A program made the translations under genes and the position numbers. This document shows, piece after piece, positions 16,002-24,172 of a DNA stretch of 24,628 nt (its first letter is position 1; each line of letters starts with the position of its first letter). The stretch is from CAYFHQ01 sp964342805 (GTDB lineage Bacteria; Bacillota; Clostridia; Peptostreptococcales; Acidaminobacteraceae): the NCBI GenBank assembly GCA_964342805.1, contig CAYFHQ010000054.1, positions 1 to 24,628 on the forward strand, in the 5' to 3' direction. The notes beneath the pieces are model-generated. The model had not been told where the DNA came from, did not search any database, and saw only the letters and a list, made by a program, of their open reading frames with translations.

Positions 16002-16897
16002 GTTGAAATCACCTCCACTTGGGCGCCGTCAGAACAGACCTTCAAGGGTTTTACTGACCAGTGAACACGAAACTTGCCTAAGGCTTCTTCCAACTGCCCC
16101 AGATTTAGTCCCTGGGCAGGAAAGAGGGCGATCAGGGTAGGTCCTGCACCACTGATCATGGTAGCCAAGGCCCCACTGGCTTGGACCGTGTCCATTACTG
16201 CCTGTCCGTCTGGTATGAGATCGATCCGGTAGGGCTGGTGGATGCGGTCTTTAAAAGCCTTTTGAAGCCCATGGAAGGACTGGTTTTGAAGGGCTGCAAT
16301 CACATAACCCATTCGGGAAATGTTATAAATGCAATCCTCTCTTGTGTAGTGGCTGGGCAGGGCTGCCCGGGCTTCCTTGGTCGACAATTGATATTCTGGG
16401 ATCAGGGCCACTGGGGTCAGGTCCTCAGGCCAGGAAACCTCCTGGGAGAAAACGGCCCCCTGGTCAGAAAAGGAGATAACCAGGCCACCGAGGAGGGCGG
16501 GAACCACATTGTCTGGGTGGCCTTCGATAGCGGTCACCCAGTCCACCAAGTCTTGGCTGGACATGGGGTTGTCGCAAAGGGCATTGGCCCCTAAAACCCC
16601 TGCAACAATCGATGCGGCCGAACTGCCCAAACCTCTAGAAAGCGGGACTTCACACTCGCCCATGGTTAAGGTGAATCCAGTTTGTCCTTGCCCCAGTTTG
16701 CTCAAGGTTGCCCTTAAGGAGGTCAGGACCAGGTTCTCCCGGTCTGGAACCAACTCAGGTCCCAACCAATGGACTTCCTGGGCGCCATTAGAATTCACTT
16801 CAAGGGTTACTTCATTATATAAGGATAGGGCCATTCCAATGGTGTCAAAGCCAGGTCCCAAGTTGGCTGTAGTTGCGGGTACACGTATTTTAATCAT
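15998..16897 (-). CDS. thrB: homoserine kinase
   Basis: A 299-residue GHMP-family kinase that makes O-phosphohomoserine, the substrate of ThrC. The first GHMP motif is VPATTANLGPGFDTIG near the N-terminus, and the ATP loop is PLSRGLGSSAAS at 85-96. The third motif, SGAGPTLIALF, lies near residue 250. The gene overlaps the end of thrC by 8 bases, with AAAGGAAATC before the ATG, and overlaps lysC by 4 bases. Such tight overlaps indicate translational coupling within the operon. Confidence 0.95.
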   Translation of the reverse strand: MIKIRVPATTANLGPGFDTIGMALSLYNEVTLEVNSNGAQEVHWLGPELVPDRENLVLTSLRATLSKLGQGQTGFTLTMGECEVPLSRGLGSSAASIVAGVLGANALCDNPMSSQDLVDWVTAIEGHPDNVVPALLGGLVISFSDQGAVFSQEVSWPEDLTPVALIPEYQLSTKEARAALPSHYTREDCIYNISRMGYVIAALQNQSFHGLQKAFKDRIHQPYRIDLIPDGQAVMDTVQASGALATMISGAGPTLIALFPAQGLNLGQLEEALGKFRVHWSVKPLKVCSDGAQVEVIST

Positions 16898-17951
16898 GTT
16901 TGATTTCCTTTAGGATGACAGAGGCAATGGCCTCAAAGTCGTCACTCAAAACCTCTTGTTGTTGGGCGAGTCCTACTGCTGTGTCAGGGTCCTTTAAGCC
17001 ATTACCAGTGAGGACACAAACCACCTTGCCCTCGGTGATCCACCCTTGGTCGTAGGCGTGTAGGAGACCAGCCACGGAAATGTTGGATGCGGGTTCTGCG
17101 AAAATCCCTTCTTCCCGGGCAGTCATTTGGTAGGCCTCCATGATCTGTTCATCAGTCCTTGCATGGATTTGGCCACATGATTCTTTTAGGACTTGTACAG
17201 CCTGGTCCCAACTGGCTGGATTGCCAATGCGAATGGCTGTGGCGATGGTCTCAGGTTGGTCAAAGACTCGGTCTTCAACAATGGGGGCAGCTCCAGAGGC
17301 CTGAAAGCCAAAAACTTTAGGGAGGCAGTCCACCTGTCCCAGGTCCTTGTACTCTTTGAAACCCTTCCAGTAGGCTGTGATATTCCCAGCATTTCCAACG
17401 GGTATACAGAGGTAGTCAGGTGCCGTCTCCAATTGATCGCATATTTCGAAGGCAGCAGATTTTTGCCCTTCAATCCGGTAGGGGTTGATGGAGTTGACCA
17501 GGGTGATGGGGTAGCGCTCGCTAATTTCTTTTACAATGTTTAGGGCAACGTCAAAATTTCCCTTTATAGGTAGAATGGTTGCGCCGTAGGCGATGGCCTG
17601 GGCCAGTTTACCCATGGCGATCTTGCCATCGGGTATGACAACAAAACAGGCAATCCCTGCCTTGGCAGCATATGCAGCTGCAGAGGCGGATGTGTTTCCT
17701 GTGGATGCGCAGATAATGGCCTTTGAACCTTGCTCCACCGCCTTGGTCACAGCCATGGTCATCCCACGGTCCTTGAAGGAACCAGTGGGGTTCAAACCGT
17801 CATATTTTAAGTAGATTTCTAGACCCGGCATACGCTTTTCTAAGTTGCTGGCGCGGATCAAGGGGGTGTTACCCTCATATAGAGTGATCAGCTGTGTTTG
17901 GTCAGACACAGGCATGTGTTTCCTGTATTGGTCAATGAGTCCCTTGTACAT
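16890..17951 (-). CDS. thrC: threonine synthase
   Basis: A 353-residue PLP enzyme (short, class II-like form) converting O-phosphohomoserine to threonine. The PLP lysine is Lys60 in NPTGSFKDRGM, followed by the STGNTSASAAAYAAKAG phosphate/substrate loop near 83-99, and PVGNAGNITAYW holding the cofactor near 187-198. The ATG follows AGGAGG with a five-base spacer. It begins 9 bases after the hom stop and overlaps thrB. The fold type and size match the threonine synthase found in Bacillus and many Clostridia rather than the longer E. coli enzyme. Confidence 0.95.
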   Translation of the reverse strand: MYKGLIDQYRKHMPVSDQTQLITLYEGNTPLIRASNLEKRMPGLEIYLKYDGLNPTGSFKDRGMTMAVTKAVEQGSKAIICASTGNTSASAAAYAAKAGIACFVVIPDGKIAMGKLAQAIAYGATILPIKGNFDVALNIVKEISERYPITLVNSINPYRIEGQKSAAFEICDQLETAPDYLCIPVGNAGNITAYWKGFKEYKDLGQVDCLPKVFGFQASGAAPIVEDRVFDQPETIATAIRIGNPASWDQAVQVLKESCGQIHARTDEQIMEAYQMTAREEGIFAEPASNISVAGLLHAYDQGWITEGKVVCVLTGNGLKDPDTAVGLAQQQEVLSDDFEAIASVILKEIKHD

Positions 17952-17960
17952 GATGGCCTC

Positions 17961-19199
17961 CTATTGGTAGACTAAGTAGTGTTTTGTCTTGTAAATGGTG
18001 TCCAGGTCCTTAATGGATGCGAGTTTGTCCAGCAACTCTCCTTCATTTTGTGTTCGAACAAGCCCGTGGACTTGGTCGTCTCGGTGGGAGGCCTGAATGC
18101 GTATTTCCTCGCCGGCAAAGGCCTTCAAAAGGGCATGGATGATCTCGCTTTTGTTACGACCCACCACCCGTACGAGCCATTTTCCTGGCTTATACCATTG
18201 TGTATGCAAGACCGCATCTTGTCGGAGGGCATTTTGCTGGTGCTCTTTCCGGTTTTGAATGATGTCAATGACGTCACCAAAGACGGCACTGGCAGTGGGC
18301 ATTTTCCCAGCCCCTTTACCGGTGAACATGAGTTCTCCGACGGCGTCGCCAGTGAGGACAACAGCATTGTATTCGTTGTCAATACTCGCTATGGGATTGG
18401 CCTTGTGGACAACCATAGGACGAACCCCAGCGTATAAGTGTTTGTCGTTATACTCGGAGTAGGCCACAAGCTTAATGGTAGACCCGATGGACTTGGCACA
18501 GGCGATGTCCTCGGGCTGAACGTCGGTGATCCCCATGGCAGGGAGTGAGTCCCATTCGATTTGTTGCCCGTAAGCCAGTCTTGAGAGAATGGCCAATTTA
18601 CGGATGGCGTCATGGCCCATGACATCAGAGGTGGGGTCAGCCTCGGCAAATCCTTTTTTCTGAGCCAGGGCCAAGGCCTCTTCATAAGCCATGCTGTCTG
18701 AAGTCATCTTCGACAGGATAAAGTTGGTCGTTCCGTTGATTACTGCTGCAATAGAGTTGATTTCGTTGCCACCCAAACACTCTTGGAGGGGTTTGAGGAT
18801 GGGGATGCCTCCACCTACGCTGGCCTCATATAGGAGGGTTCTTTGTTGGTCCTTTGCCAGGGTTAAAAGGACCTGTCCGTGTTCTGCTATGAGGTCCTTG
18901 TTGGCTGTAACTACATCCACCCCTTCCTTGAGCAGGTGTGTAATGTAAGTGAAGCCTGGCTCAAGGCCGCCCATGACTTCGATGGCGATGTGGGGCTTCT
19001 TTGCCAGTAAATCGTCGAAAGATTCGGTAAATTTATGGTGAAAAGGATGGTGGGCATACTTTTCAGTATTACGCACCAAAATGGAGACCACATCTATGTC
19101 CATGCCAAAGCGCTCTTTGACCATTTCTTTGCTTTTTTCGATCACTTCATAGACACCAGATCCAACGGTGCCGAAGCCTAACAATGCGATTCGTTTCAC
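17961..19199 (-). CDS. hom: homoserine dehydrogenase with C-terminal ACT domain
   Basis: A 412-residue NAD(P)-dependent enzyme reducing aspartate semialdehyde to homoserine. It has the nucleotide motif LGFGTVGSG at 7-15, TANKDL with conserved Lys101, EASVGGGIPILKPL at 125-138, NGTTNFIL at 155-162 and the active-site segment DVMGHDAIRKL (about 192-202). Residues from about 330 form the ACT domain that senses threonine in this family. The start is GTG, preceded by AGGAGG; this ribosome binding site overlaps the stop of the upstream ACT-domain gene, so the two are coupled. No aspartate-semialdehyde dehydrogenase gene is in the window. Confidence 0.95.
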   Translation of the reverse strand: MKRIALLGFGTVGSGVYEVIEKSKEMVKERFGMDIDVVSILVRNTEKYAHHPFHHKFTESFDDLLAKKPHIAIEVMGGLEPGFTYITHLLKEGVDVVTANKDLIAEHGQVLLTLAKDQQRTLLYEASVGGGIPILKPLQECLGGNEINSIAAVINGTTNFILSKMTSDSMAYEEALALAQKKGFAEADPTSDVMGHDAIRKLAILSRLAYGQQIEWDSLPAMGITDVQPEDIACAKSIGSTIKLVAYSEYNDKHLYAGVRPMVVHKANPIASIDNEYNAVVLTGDAVGELMFTGKGAGKMPTASAVFGDVIDIIQNRKEHQQNALRQDAVLHTQWYKPGKWLVRVVGRNKSEIIHALLKAFAGEEIRIQASHRDDQVHGLVRTQNEGELLDKLASIKDLDTIYKTKHYLVYQ

Positions 19200-19208
19200 G
19201 ACTTCCTC

Positions 19209-19649
19209 CTATTCCATTGCGATGAGTGTGAGTTTTTTGACGCCTTCGATATTGCGGGTGGCTTCCATCAGGTCTTCAAAGCTACCACTTACTTGGGAAA
19301 TATCGAAGGTTAGGGATACATTGGCCACACCGTTAATGGGGGTGTCTTGACTGATGGTGAGGATATTGCAGTTTCTTTCAGCCATATAGTCAAGGACATT
19401 GGATAGGACTCCAGACTCGTGAAAGAGTTGCATGTTGAGGGTAACTTTTTTCCCTAGAGCACCTTCGGCAAGGGAAAATACAAAGTCGCTGTACTTGTAG
19501 TAGGTGCTACGACTAATGCCCACTGCTTTTACGGCTTCAGTGACCCCTTTAGCGTCACCGTTTTTGAGTAGTTCTTTGGCCTCGACTACTTTTTGAAATA
19601 CGTCTGGGAGTACATCTGCGTGTACCACAAGATAATTGCTTTTATCCAT
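19209..19649 (-). CDS. ACT domain protein, PheB/UPF0735 family
   Basis: A 146-residue protein of the PheB-like UPF0735 family. The N-terminal half has a helix-turn-helix-like segment with TEAVKAVGISRSTYYKYSDFVF (about 35-56). The C-terminal ACT domain (about 70-146) shows TLNMQLFHESGVLSNVLDYMAE and TPINGVANVSLTFDIS. The family is probably regulatory, sensing an amino acid, but its function is not established. In other Bacillota relatives stand beside phenylalanine or threonine genes. Here it heads the hom-thrC-thrB-lysC operon. I chose the ATG at 19649 with AGGAG six bases before it; a TTG further upstream (19679) would add ten residues but has no good ribosome binding site. Confidence 0.9.
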   Translation of the reverse strand: MDKSNYLVVHADVLPDVFQKVVEAKELLKNGDAKGVTEAVKAVGISRSTYYKYSDFVFSLAEGALGKKVTLNMQLFHESGVLSNVLDYMAERNCNILTISQDTPINGVANVSLTFDISQVSGSFEDLMEATRNIEGVKKLTLIAME

Positions 19650-19659
19650 GATTGGCTCC

Positions 19660-19692
19660 TGTCTTTCTACCAGAGACAAATGTCTTTCTACC
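19660..19692 (-). repeat. tandem 12-bp repeats in the leader of the threonine operon
   Basis: On the minus strand GGTAGAAAGACA occurs at 19692-19681 and again at 19671-19660, 21 bases apart (two helical turns). Both lie between the promoter and the start codon of the ACT-domain gene; the second runs into its ribosome binding site. Possible operator or RNA-level control site. Confidence 0.8.
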
Positions 19693-19706
19693 GAAAACTT
19701 ATGGAG

Positions 19707-19735
19707 AGTATAGCATAGGAAAACAAGCCATGCAA
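19707..19735 (-). promoter_or_regulatory. promoter of the ACT-hom-thrC-thrB-lysC operon
   Basis: Read on the minus strand: a -35 TTGCAT (19735-19730), a 17-bp spacer and a -10 TATACT (19712-19707), with a TGn extended -10. Transcription would start near 19700, leaving a leader of about 50 bases with no attenuator or T-box. Confidence 0.75.
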
Positions 19736-19773
19736 CAGATAAATTGAATAAATATACGAAATGTGATTGAATG

Positions 19774-19787
19774 CGAACACCTGTTCG
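19774..19787. promoter_or_regulatory. LexA (SOS) box
   Basis: CGAACACCTGTTCG is a perfect CGAAC-N4-GTTCG palindrome, the Bacillota LexA/DinR site. It lies between a possible plus-strand -35 (TTGAAT, 19767-19772) and -10 (TATGCT, 19790-19795) that are 17 bases apart. Confidence 0.75.
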
Positions 19788-19833
19788 TATATGCTGAATA
19801 TGCAGGACTTGTCTAGGGTTTTACTTGAGGGTT

Positions 19834-19861
19834 TTGCCAATTGTCCGGTTTCATATATAAT
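19834..19861 (+). promoter_or_regulatory. sigma-A promoter of the topoisomerase operon
   Basis: A -35 TTGCCA (19834-19839), a 16-bp spacer and a -10 TATAAT (19856-19861). It would start about 50 bases before the parE-like gene and lies downstream of the LexA box. Confidence 0.65.
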
Positions 19862-19916
19862 GGACTGGTGGTGTTTTTGTTTCAGCACCACATAATGAAT
19901 AAAGAGGTGAGTTTTT

Positions 19917-21893
19917 TTGGCGAATCAGAGGAACAATACGTACGATAATACCAGTATCTCCTCATTAAAGGGAGAGGAGCGGGTTCGGAAGAGACCGTCT
20001 GTTATCTTTGGCTCAGATGGGCTGGAAGGTTGTCAGCACAGTTTCTTCGAAATCCTATCTAACTCCATTGATGAGGCCCGTGAAGGTCATGGCTCTGAAA
20101 TTGAAGTGATCAGACATAACGACCGTTCAATTACTGTGAAGGATAATGGCCGAGGCATACCGGTGGATTGGAACCCCAATGAGGAACGTTACAATTGGGA
20201 ACTGATCTATTGTGAACTGTATGCAGGCGGCAAATATAACACCAACGATGGTGAAAACTATGAGTATTCTCTGGGGTTGAATGGCTTGGGGGCATGTGCT
20301 ACCCAGTATGCTTCAGAGTACTTTGATGTGACTGTCTACCGGGATGGCCACCGTTATGATCTACATTTTGAAAAGGGTCGAAATGTGGGTGGTCTTGTCA
20401 AGGAAGCCTACAATGGTCGAAAGACCGGAACGACTCAGAAATGGCGGCCTGATTTAGACGTGTTCACGGACATCAACGTCCCACTTGAGTTCTTTCAAGA
20501 TGTATTGAAAAAGCAAGCGATTGTCAACGCAGGCTTGAAGTTTGTCTTGAAAGACGAACTCAGCAATACCGTTCATGAGTACGTGTATGAAAATGGGATC
20601 ATGGACTACATCGAAGAGGTCAATGATCAGAAGAACTTTACTGCCCCAATCCTGATTAAGGGTGAGGGAAGTGGTAAGGATCGTGATGATAAACCGGAGT
20701 ACCGGGTCAAGGCTGAACTGGCTTTCTCATTTAACAATGAGGTGAATGTTCTGGAATACTACCACAACTCCAGTTTTCTTGAACATGGGGGTTCTCCAGA
20801 CAAGGCAGTGAAGCAAGCCTTCATTTATGAAATTGACCGCTTTATTAAAAAGCAGAATAAGTACAATAAAAACGAAAAGAAAATCACCTTTACGGATATA
20901 CAAGACTCCTTGGTATTGGTTTCTAACTCTTTTTCCACGATGACCTCTTATGAAAACCAAACGAAAAAGGCCATTACCAATCGCTTCGTCCAGGAGTTTA
21001 TTTCTGATTTAGTCAAACAACAGCTGGAAATTTACTTTATTGAACATGAACCTGTGATTGAGAAGGTTGTTGACCAAATCCTGATCAATAAGCGAAGTCG
21101 GGAAAAGGCGGAAAAGACACGTCTCAACCTAAAGAAAACGCTGAGTGAGAAGATCGATATCAAGAACCGTGTGAAGAAGTTTGTAGATTGCCGGACCAAG
21201 GATGTTACCCGCCGGGAACTATATATCCTGGAAGGTGACTCTGCTCTTGGTGCCACGAAGATGGCCCGAGATGCAGAGTTCCAGGCACTCATGCCTGTTC
21301 GTGGTAAGATATTGAACTGCCTCAAGGCGGACTATGCCAAGATCTTTGCCAGTGATATCATTGTGGACTTGGTCAAGGTATTGGGTTGTGGTGTGGAGAT
21401 CAAAACCAAACACAATAAGACCCTGGACACCTTCAACATAGAACGACTCAACTGGGAGAAAATCGTCATCTGTACCGATGCCGATTACGATGGTTACCAC
21501 ATTCGTGCCATGATTTTAACCATGTTGTATCGTTTGGTCCCAACCTTGATTGACCAAGGCTTTGTCTATATAGCTGAGTCTCCTCTATATGAGATTACAA
21601 GCAAGAAGGAAACCTTCTTTGCCTATAATGAAAAGGAAAAGAACGATATTCTGAAGAAGGTCAAGGGCAACTACTCAATCCAACGGTCCAAGGGTCTTGG
21701 TGAGAATGAGCCTGAAATGATGTGGCAAACAACCATGAATCCTGAGAGTCGTCGGTTGATTCAGGTCCTTCCAGACGATGTTGAACATACCAAGATCATG
21801 TTTGATGTTCTCTTGGGAGACGACATTCAAGGGCGTAAGGCCTTTATCGATGAACATGGTAGTGCATACTTGGATATGTTGGATTTAAGTTAA
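19917..21893 (+). CDS. parE: type IIA topoisomerase subunit B (ParE-like, divergent)
   Basis: A 658-residue ATPase subunit that works with the next gene to pass one DNA duplex through another. The GHKL ATP site is complete: Glu45 in EILSNSIDEA, DNGRGIP at 76-82, the lid loop LGLNGLGA (about 119-126) and ENQTK with the catalytic Lys350. The Toprim metal site is EGDSA (439-443) and DADYDG (521-526), followed by QRSKGLGENEP. Motifs differ from standard GyrB/ParE, for example GLNGLGA where GLHGVGA is usual and SYENQTK where FEGQTK is usual, so this belongs to a divergent branch. The start is TTG, with GAGGTG seven bases before it. The name parE is by context and length; separation from GyrB is not certain. 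Confidence 0.9.
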   Translation: MANQRNNTYDNTSISSLKGEERVRKRPSVIFGSDGLEGCQHSFFEILSNSIDEAREGHGSEIEVIRHNDRSITVKDNGRGIPVDWNPNEERYNWELIYCELYAGGKYNTNDGENYEYSLGLNGLGACATQYASEYFDVTVYRDGHRYDLHFEKGRNVGGLVKEAYNGRKTGTTQKWRPDLDVFTDINVPLEFFQDVLKKQAIVNAGLKFVLKDELSNTVHEYVYENGIMDYIEEVNDQKNFTAPILIKGEGSGKDRDDKPEYRVKAELAFSFNNEVNVLEYYHNSSFLEHGGSPDKAVKQAFIYEIDRFIKKQNKYNKNEKKITFTDIQDSLVLVSNSFSTMTSYENQTKKAITNRFVQEFISDLVKQQLEIYFIEHEPVIEKVVDQILINKRSREKAEKTRLNLKKTLSEKIDIKNRVKKFVDCRTKDVTRRELYILEGDSALGATKMARDAEFQALMPVRGKILNCLKADYAKIFASDIIVDLVKVLGCGVEIKTKHNKTLDTFNIERLNWEKIVICTDADYDGYHIRAMILTMLYRLVPTLIDQGFVYIAESPLYEITSKKETFFAYNEKEKNDILKKVKGNYSIQRSKGLGENEPEMMWQTTMNPESRRLIQVLPDDVEHTKIMFDVLLGDDIQGRKAFIDEHGSAYLDMLDLS

Positions 21894-21903
21894 GGGGTGT
21901 CAC

Positions 21904-24087
21904 ATGGAACCAATTAAACAAGGAATAACGGATGCCCTGGAACAGAACTTTATGCCCTATGCCATGAGTGTTATTGTTTCCAGAGCCATCCCTGAAATAG
22001 ATGGCTTTAAACCATCACACCGTAAACTGCTTTATACCATGTATAAGATGAAATTGCTTACGGCCAACCGTACCAAATCAGCCAATATTGTTGGTCAAAC
22101 CATGAAGCTCAATCCCCACGGGGACCAGGCCATCTATGCGACCATGGTGCGATTAACTCGAGGCCACGATGCCCTGATCCATCCTTATGTGGACTCTAAG
22201 GGTAACTTTGGTAAGGTGTCTTCCCGGGACATGCGATTTGCAGCAGCCCGATACACCGAGGCCAAACTCGACAGGTTCAGTGCAGAACTCTTTAAGGATA
22301 TTGACAAGAATACGGTTGAGTTTGTTGACAACTATGATGGGCAAATGAAGGAACCTGCCCTCTTGCCAACGACCTTCCCAAATGTTTTGGTCAATGCCAA
22401 CAAGGGAATCGCTGTGGGTATGGCCAGTTCCATTTGTTCATTTAACTTGAAAGAAGTATGCGACGCAACGGTTGCCTATATTGATAATCCAGAAGTGGAC
22501 TTGTTTGACCATATCCTAGCCCCAGACCTGTCTACAGGAGGCGACCTCATTTTCAAGAAGTCGGATATGGACAAGATTTACTCAACCGGAGTAGGAAGCT
22601 TTAAGGTTCGCGGTAAGTGGGACTACATTAAGGCGGACAACTGTATTGAAATCCTGGAGATCCCTTATACGGCGACAGTTGAACAGATCATAGACAAGAT
22701 TGTTGATCTTGTGAAAAATGGCAAGGTCAAAGAAATCAATGATATTCGAGATGAAACTGACTTAGGTGGTTTGAAGATCGCCATTGATTTGAAGCGGGGC
22801 ACAGATGTTGAAAAACTCATGGCCAAGTTATTCCGCTTTACACCCCTGGAGGACAGTTTTTCTTGTAACTTCAACATCCTCGTAGATGGCCGTCCTCGTG
22901 TAATGGGGATAAAAGAAATTATCAAGGAGTGGTTGCGCTTTCGTATGGGGTGCATCCGTAATCAGCTGGAGTTCGATATTGCTAAGCTTGCCGACAAACT
23001 CCACTTGCTACGGGGTCTTGAAAAGGTACTCCTGGATATTGATAAAGTGATCCGGATCATTCGTGAGACTGAAAGTGAAAAGGATGTTATACCAAACTTG
23101 ATGTCAGCCTTTGATTTAGATGAGGAACAGGCTGAGTATGTGGCAGACATTCGACTTAGAAATATCAATAAGGAGTACATCTTAAAGCGTACGTCTGAAA
23201 TTGATGCCCTTGAGAAGGAAAAGCAAAAGTTAGAAAACATGTTGGCTTCCGACCGGAAAATCCAGAAACGAATTGTGAAGGAACTCAATCAGATTTCCAA
23301 AACTTTTGGTGCTCCAAGGCGGACAACGATTATTCATCCAGACGATGTTATTCGCCATGATGATACAAAAATGATTGAGAATTATAACTTGAAGGCCTTC
23401 TTCACCGTCCACAACTACTTTAAGAAGATTCCTTTGGTTTCCCTAAGGGCAGCCAATGATCATAAGTTGAAGGACGACGATGAAATTATGCTTGAAATGG
23501 ATGGGACCAACCATGATGAAATTTTGTTCTTCTCCAACAAGCATAATGTCTACAAGATGAAAATGCATGAACTACCAGACCATAAGGCCAGCAGCCTTGG
23601 GGTCTACCTGCCCAATACCTTGGAAATGGAAGAGGGCGAAGAGGTGATTTATACGGTTGTGACCCAGACCTTTGAAGGTCATGTGGTCTTTGCCTATGAA
23701 AATGGAAAAGTGTCAAAGGTACCCCTTTCCAGTTACCAGACCAAGACCAATAGAAAGAAACTGGTCAAGGCCTATTCTGATTTCGCAAAACTCGTGGGGA
23801 TGATGTTTATTACTGAAGACCAGGAGATTGCCCTTGAAAGAACTGCAGGTAGCGAAAAGCGTGTGCTGTTAATTTCCACAGACCTCATTCCAGAAAAAGC
23901 AACGAAAAATACCCGTGGGGTCCAAGCCATGCGGATGAAGAAGAAGTCATTTATTACGCGGTTTGGCACTGCTGAGGACTTGTCGCTCCATCACCCTGAT
24001 CATTATCGAGCTGACGCCATACCAAAGTCAGGTGCAGCCATCGACCTTGAGGATGATGGGACCAGTTTGTTGGTGGATATTTCTTAA
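21904..24087 (+). CDS. parC: type IIA topoisomerase subunit A (ParC-like, divergent)
   Basis: A 727-residue DNA cleavage subunit. The N-terminal winged-helix part has GFKPSHRKLLYTMY (about 34-47), the NPHGDQAIYATMVR quinolone-region helix at 70-83, and the catalytic Tyr117 in AAARYTEAKLD. A tower and coiled-coil region follows up to about 485, then a C-terminal beta-pinwheel of roughly 240 residues. I see no GyrA box (QRRGGKG-like), which suggests topoisomerase IV-like decatenation rather than gyrase supercoiling. Positions equivalent to E. coli GyrA Ser83 and Asp87 are Gln75 and Ala79. The ATG has AAGGGGTG in front and is 10 bases after the subunit B stop. Confidence 0.92.
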   Translation: MEPIKQGITDALEQNFMPYAMSVIVSRAIPEIDGFKPSHRKLLYTMYKMKLLTANRTKSANIVGQTMKLNPHGDQAIYATMVRLTRGHDALIHPYVDSKGNFGKVSSRDMRFAAARYTEAKLDRFSAELFKDIDKNTVEFVDNYDGQMKEPALLPTTFPNVLVNANKGIAVGMASSICSFNLKEVCDATVAYIDNPEVDLFDHILAPDLSTGGDLIFKKSDMDKIYSTGVGSFKVRGKWDYIKADNCIEILEIPYTATVEQIIDKIVDLVKNGKVKEINDIRDETDLGGLKIAIDLKRGTDVEKLMAKLFRFTPLEDSFSCNFNILVDGRPRVMGIKEIIKEWLRFRMGCIRNQLEFDIAKLADKLHLLRGLEKVLLDIDKVIRIIRETESEKDVIPNLMSAFDLDEEQAEYVADIRLRNINKEYILKRTSEIDALEKEKQKLENMLASDRKIQKRIVKELNQISKTFGAPRRTTIIHPDDVIRHDDTKMIENYNLKAFFTVHNYFKKIPLVSLRAANDHKLKDDDEIMLEMDGTNHDEILFFSNKHNVYKMKMHELPDHKASSLGVYLPNTLEMEEGEEVIYTVVTQTFEGHVVFAYENGKVSKVPLSSYQTKTNRKKLVKAYSDFAKLVGMMFITEDQEIALERTAGSEKRVLLISTDLIPEKATKNTRGVQAMRMKKKSFITRFGTAEDLSLHHPDHYRADAIPKSGAAIDLEDDGTSLLVDIS

Positions 24088-24172
24088 GAATTTCTTGGGA
24101 TTGAAGGAGTTTGTAGGTTCATGTCGAATTTTATGTGTTAAGTAGCAATATGCGATCATAGGAGGTGTGACA

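Noticed and set aside
16181..16594. Plus-strand open frame of 137 codons opposite thrB.
   Set aside because: Antisense to a complete homoserine kinase; no ribosome binding site and no recognisable protein.
19650..19700. T-box, attenuator or amino-acid riboswitch before the threonine operon.
   Set aside because: The leader is only about 50 bases with no terminator hairpin, no leader peptide rich in Thr or Ile codons and no T-box sequence.
19917..24087. Assignment of the topoisomerase pair as DNA gyrase (gyrB-gyrA).
   Set aside because: No GyrA-box motif is visible in the subunit A C-terminal domain and its length is short for GyrA, so the topoisomerase IV-like label is preferred; this remains a matter for phylogeny.
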